From an uncultured Lachnospiraceae bacterium (GTDB taxonomy: Bacteria > Bacillota > Clostridia > Lachnospirales > Lachnospiraceae): a DNA stretch of 64,000 nucleotides. The first letter of the stretch is position 1. Every line of letters begins with the position of its first letter. This document shows positions 61,505 through 64,000 of the stretch, one piece after another. The position numbers and the translations under genes are program-made. The stretch lies in contig CAJKGK010000003.1 of NCBI GenBank assembly GCA_905199445.1, forward strand, positions 62,001-126,000, read 5' to 3'. Below the pieces are notes generated by a model. That model made no database searches. It was not told the origin of the DNA and was given only the letters and a program-made list of their open reading frames with translations.

Positions 61505-63376
61505 TCATGTTTCCTCCTTGAGCTGCCGTTTACGGCTGTCGAAATATATAAACCGGTCAATGGCATCCAATAAATCCGCAAACTCCGATCTTGGTGCCAT
61601 TTCAATATACCTGGTCAAAATTTCCTCCTCCTGCTCCCTGTAGCGACCATAAAAAATATCAAACAGGTTATGTCCCCGCATATAGATTTTAAAATCTTCC
61701 ATGTGATCGGCCAAATCCTGCGGGCATGTAATCACGGCACCTGTGACCTCTGTAAAATGCTTGCCGCAGTTTAATCGATGTAAATACTCCTGCCATTTTT
61801 CAAACAATATCTCATAAAATGCCTGTTCACTCTCCACAATCCCCAAATCTGCCATAATTTTAGGATTCAGGAAATAATTTTCAAATGAATAGTATTTTAA
61901 AATCAGCACATTACGCCGAGTAACCCTGGGCAGCCTGTCAATGTCCTGCTGCCCCCGATCCTCATAATAACGGCACAGCTGTCTGGCCAGCTGCTCCCTG
62001 TCTTTTCCGTCACCGTCCCTGATCATTAAAAACTGATCCTTCAAATACAGTTTATTGATATATTTTAAATTGGCATAAGTTTTAATATTGGTACAGCTGT
62101 TAGTTGTGATAATCGCCACCCGTGTCAGTGTTCCGTCTTCGCTGCACACCTCTGAATAATATTTCTTCAGCAGCAGCGGCAGACGGCTTTTATCCTGCCG
62201 CCCTTCCACAATAAATACAAAATTAACATTCATCAGATCATTCGCTGTATACCCCAGATCATCCAAAATCTGATCAATATCCTCCGGTTTTCTGGCCACT
62301 GAGTAATAATCATCATCCAAAACGACCTGGCGAATCTGACCGGAAGTAAAATTATAGATCATATTTGGCGAATGGGTAGAAAATACCACCTGATTTTTCT
62401 TTGACAAACGGTAAAGAACCTCCCCTGCAGCCTTCTGCAGCTTTGGATGAAGAAAAATTTCCGGATCTTCCATAAGAATCATACATGAATTCCGATTTTT
62501 TTCATCAATATAGGCTTCCAGGAGCGACAATATATAAATGCTTCTCATGCCTTTTCCCAGCTTTGTCACCGGCAGATAGCTTCCCCGTTCTCTATTATAT
62601 GCCATCCCCTGCAAAGAAAAAAGCTGATCCGAATCCACACCGGCCACATATTCAATGGTTTCTGCATAGCCCCCGTTTTTTCTGAAATTCTGATTCACCT
62701 TTTCCTCAAAATTTTTAAGATTAGACGCATACAGTCTGTATTCCGTCAAACGCATGGCCTCAATCACATTTAAGGCACTTGCGCTCTTTTTCTCAATCAT
62801 CCCGATACACTGAAAGCATTTCCGGCACTGATGCCGGCTGTTAAACATGCACTGATTATCTTTAAGCATCTGCAGCCGTTCATCATCCTGAAACATAAGA
62901 ATGTCATCCTCAATAGCCTGAAGATGGCGCTGACTGTCAATAAAATAAATTTTGGGAAGCACCTGACAAATGTAGGGATTATGCTTTCTGAAGCCATCGT
63001 CAAAGCGAATCGTCCCCTGGGGATTGATTACCAAAGAAAAGCAAAGACGGTCATTACAAAGGGAAGGAAGCTTTGACAGCAACATTCGCTTCCAGGCCTC
63101 AAAGGTTTTGTATTTGCTGATCACGCCACGGCTGTGAAGTTCCTCATAGTCGCCATCCTCAAAAACAAAGCAGGCTGAAATAACAATATTATGATCCGGA
63201 AGGCAAAAATCATCTTCCGTCACTTCGTACTGGCCATCCAAAAGCCTTAATGCATCCAACACCACGGTTTTTCCTGTATTATTTTTCCCCACAAGAATCA
63301 GGGCATTTTCAATGTCTTCAATTTTCATATCCCGTATGGACTTAAAGTTACGGATTTCAAGACTGCTGATTTTCAT
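61505..63376 (-). CDS. OLD-family ATPase/TOPRIM nuclease with a Cys4 cluster
   Basis: A 623-residue single-chain OLD (overcoming lysogenisation defect) protein. N-terminal ABC/SMC-type ATPase: MKISSLEIRNFKSIRDMKI, Walker A GKNNTGKT (30-37), Walker B MILMEDPEIFLH (near 303) and the STHSP histidine 335. C-terminal TOPRIM: FIVEGRQDKS with Glu391 and RDGDG with Asp454 and Asp456. An insert carries Cys176, Cys184, Cys187 and Cys190, a possible zinc site in the coiled region. No GajB or UvrD helicase is adjacent, so it is a class 1 OLD. Roles range from phage defence to repair; here it is coupled to an esterase and a PHP gene. Confidence 0.88.
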   Translation of the reverse strand: MKISSLEIRNFKSIRDMKIEDIENALILVGKNNTGKTVVLDALRLLDGQYEVTEDDFCLPDHNIVISACFVFEDGDYEELHSRGVISKYKTFEAWKRMLLSKLPSLCNDRLCFSLVINPQGTIRFDDGFRKHNPYICQVLPKIYFIDSQRHLQAIEDDILMFQDDERLQMLKDNQCMFNSRHQCRKCFQCIGMIEKKSASALNVIEAMRLTEYRLYASNLKNFEEKVNQNFRKNGGYAETIEYVAGVDSDQLFSLQGMAYNRERGSYLPVTKLGKGMRSIYILSLLEAYIDEKNRNSCMILMEDPEIFLHPKLQKAAGEVLYRLSKKNQVVFSTHSPNMIYNFTSGQIRQVVLDDDYYSVARKPEDIDQILDDLGYTANDLMNVNFVFIVEGRQDKSRLPLLLKKYYSEVCSEDGTLTRVAIITTNSCTNIKTYANLKYINKLYLKDQFLMIRDGDGKDREQLARQLCRYYEDRGQQDIDRLPRVTRRNVLILKYYSFENYFLNPKIMADLGIVESEQAFYEILFEKWQEYLHRLNCGKHFTEVTGAVITCPQDLADHMEDFKIYMRGHNLFDIFYGRYREQEEEILTRYIEMAPRSEFADLLDAIDRFIYFDSRKRQLKEET

Positions 63377-64000
63377 AAATGCCGCCTCAAAAACCGGATC
63401 GACATATCTCTCCAGCAGGCAGCGTCCTCATTGATGTGCTCCGGAATCTGAGCCGAACGCTCATCGGCCAGGGAAAGACCATGATCACCATTCTCAAAAA
63501 TATGCAGCTCAAAAGGCACATGATACCGATCCAGCTGCCGGGCAAAATTCAGGGAATTAATCACATACACAAGAGAATCTTTCGCTGTATGCCATATAAA
63601 CACAGGCGGCACCTGATTGGAAACACAGTTGACCGGACTGACCTCCCGTAACCTGATCTCATCCTGACGTTCTCCCATCAAAGCCGTATTGGACATGGCC
63701 ATAAACTGGCGTCTGGACATATGATTGATCGGATCCTTCACATCAAAATCCGGATCATTCCTGGCAGCCTCAAACTGAGCTTCATAATCCAGCAAAGGAT
63801 ACCCCAGCACAACGGCTGCCGGCTTTAACTGTTCTCTTGTGGCATTAAGATGATTTTTCAAAAAAGCATCCTGCCAGTGTACAGCCAGTGATGCACACAA
63901 ATGAGCCCCCGCCGAAAAACCGATAATGGCTATTTTTTTTACGTCCACCTGCCACCGGTGTGCATTTTCATGAATTGTCAGCATCATTTTTCCCAAATCA
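63373..64000 (-). CDS. Alpha/beta hydrolase, esterase type (5' end cut by window edge)
   Basis: The open frame enters from the right edge, so the N-terminus, including the usual HGGG oxyanion loop, is missing. Visible are the nucleophile elbow IGFSAGAHLCASLAV, an aspartate in HTAKDSLVYV and the histidine in ENGDHGLSL. The length and order fit the acetyl-xylan-esterase/BD-FAE-like group. The stop overlaps the OLD start (ATGA), so both are in one operon. The substrate is unknown. Confidence 0.85.
   Translation of the reverse strand, partial: DLGKMMLTIHENAHRWQVDVKKIAIIGFSAGAHLCASLAVHWQDAFLKNHLNATREQLKPAAVVLGYPLLDYEAQFEAARNDPDFDVKDPINHMSRRQFMAMSNTALMGERQDEIRLREVSPVNCVSNQVPPVFIWHTAKDSLVYVINSLNFARQLDRYHVPFELHIFENGDHGLSLADERSAQIPEHINEDAACWRDMSIRFLRRHL

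Noticed and set aside
61505..63376. Gabija or PARIS defence system
   Set aside because: No GajB/UvrD helicase and no separate TOPRIM partner is adjacent; ATPase and TOPRIM are on one chain.

Overview
The window looks like chromosome of a low-to-mid GC, endospore-forming Firmicute of the class Clostridia, most likely Lachnospiraceae. Grounds: AddAB instead of RecBCD, an alpha/beta-type small acid-soluble spore protein, a YesM/YesN two-component system with Lpl-type sugar permeases, a lysine riboswitch, FabK-type (FMN) enoyl reduction and good sigma-A promoters (17-bp spacers, TATAAT). Genus cannot be fixed from the sequence alone. No tRNA, rRNA, CRISPR array, intact insertion sequence or prophage was seen; the only mobile trace is a decayed transposase tail.

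Layout. 1-10.2 kb: a truncated SAM methyltransferase divergent from thiM, a spore protein gene, the addB-addA operon and a small membrane-anchored protein. 10.4-12.2 kb: a MATE exporter and an IS1182-like relic. 12.2-21.4 kb: a carbohydrate-type ABC importer (binding protein plus two permeases) and a serine hydrolase/sensor kinase/response regulator/YesL operon; both transcription units carry the same 67-bp promoter-operator. 21.5-27.0 kb: nadE, dapB, aspartokinase and dapA, with an L-box lysine riboswitch in front of dapA. 27.0-28.3 kb: a corrinoid adenosyltransferase and a two-OB-fold SSB-like protein. 28.6-32.7 kb: typA and nagB-nagA. 32.8-41.7 kb: a closely spaced minus-strand run add-pheA-DUF815 ATPase-ppx-ppk-rpiR-nanE, joining polyphosphate turnover to amino-sugar genes. 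41.9-46.5 kb: an rRNA methyltransferase, a coiled-coil protein, a CmpB-like membrane protein, a Crp/Fnr regulator, thioredoxin and CorA.

46.6-56.2 kb: an almost complete type II fatty-acid synthesis operon, acpP-fabK-fabD-fabG-fabF-accB-fabZ-accC-accD-accA plus a nitronate-monooxygenase-like flavoprotein. fabH and a MarR-type regulator are absent from the window. The operon has two tandem promoters; identical TTTGATATTCAAA dyads (FabT-like) lie at the proximal promoter and between fabK and fabD, the latter just behind an intrinsic-terminator-like hairpin. 56.3-64 kb: a DUF218 protein, a LEA-like repeat protein, a three-S1-domain protein, and a minus-strand operon of esterase (cut by the window edge), OLD-family ATPase/TOPRIM nuclease with a four-cysteine cluster, PHP phosphoesterase and S9 peptidase.

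Most of the window is core metabolism and genome maintenance. The points most worth a second look are the duplicated YesMN operator, the FabT-like boxes with attenuator, the OLD-PHP-hydrolase operon, the ppx-ppk-rpiR-nanE arrangement and the divergent NanE.
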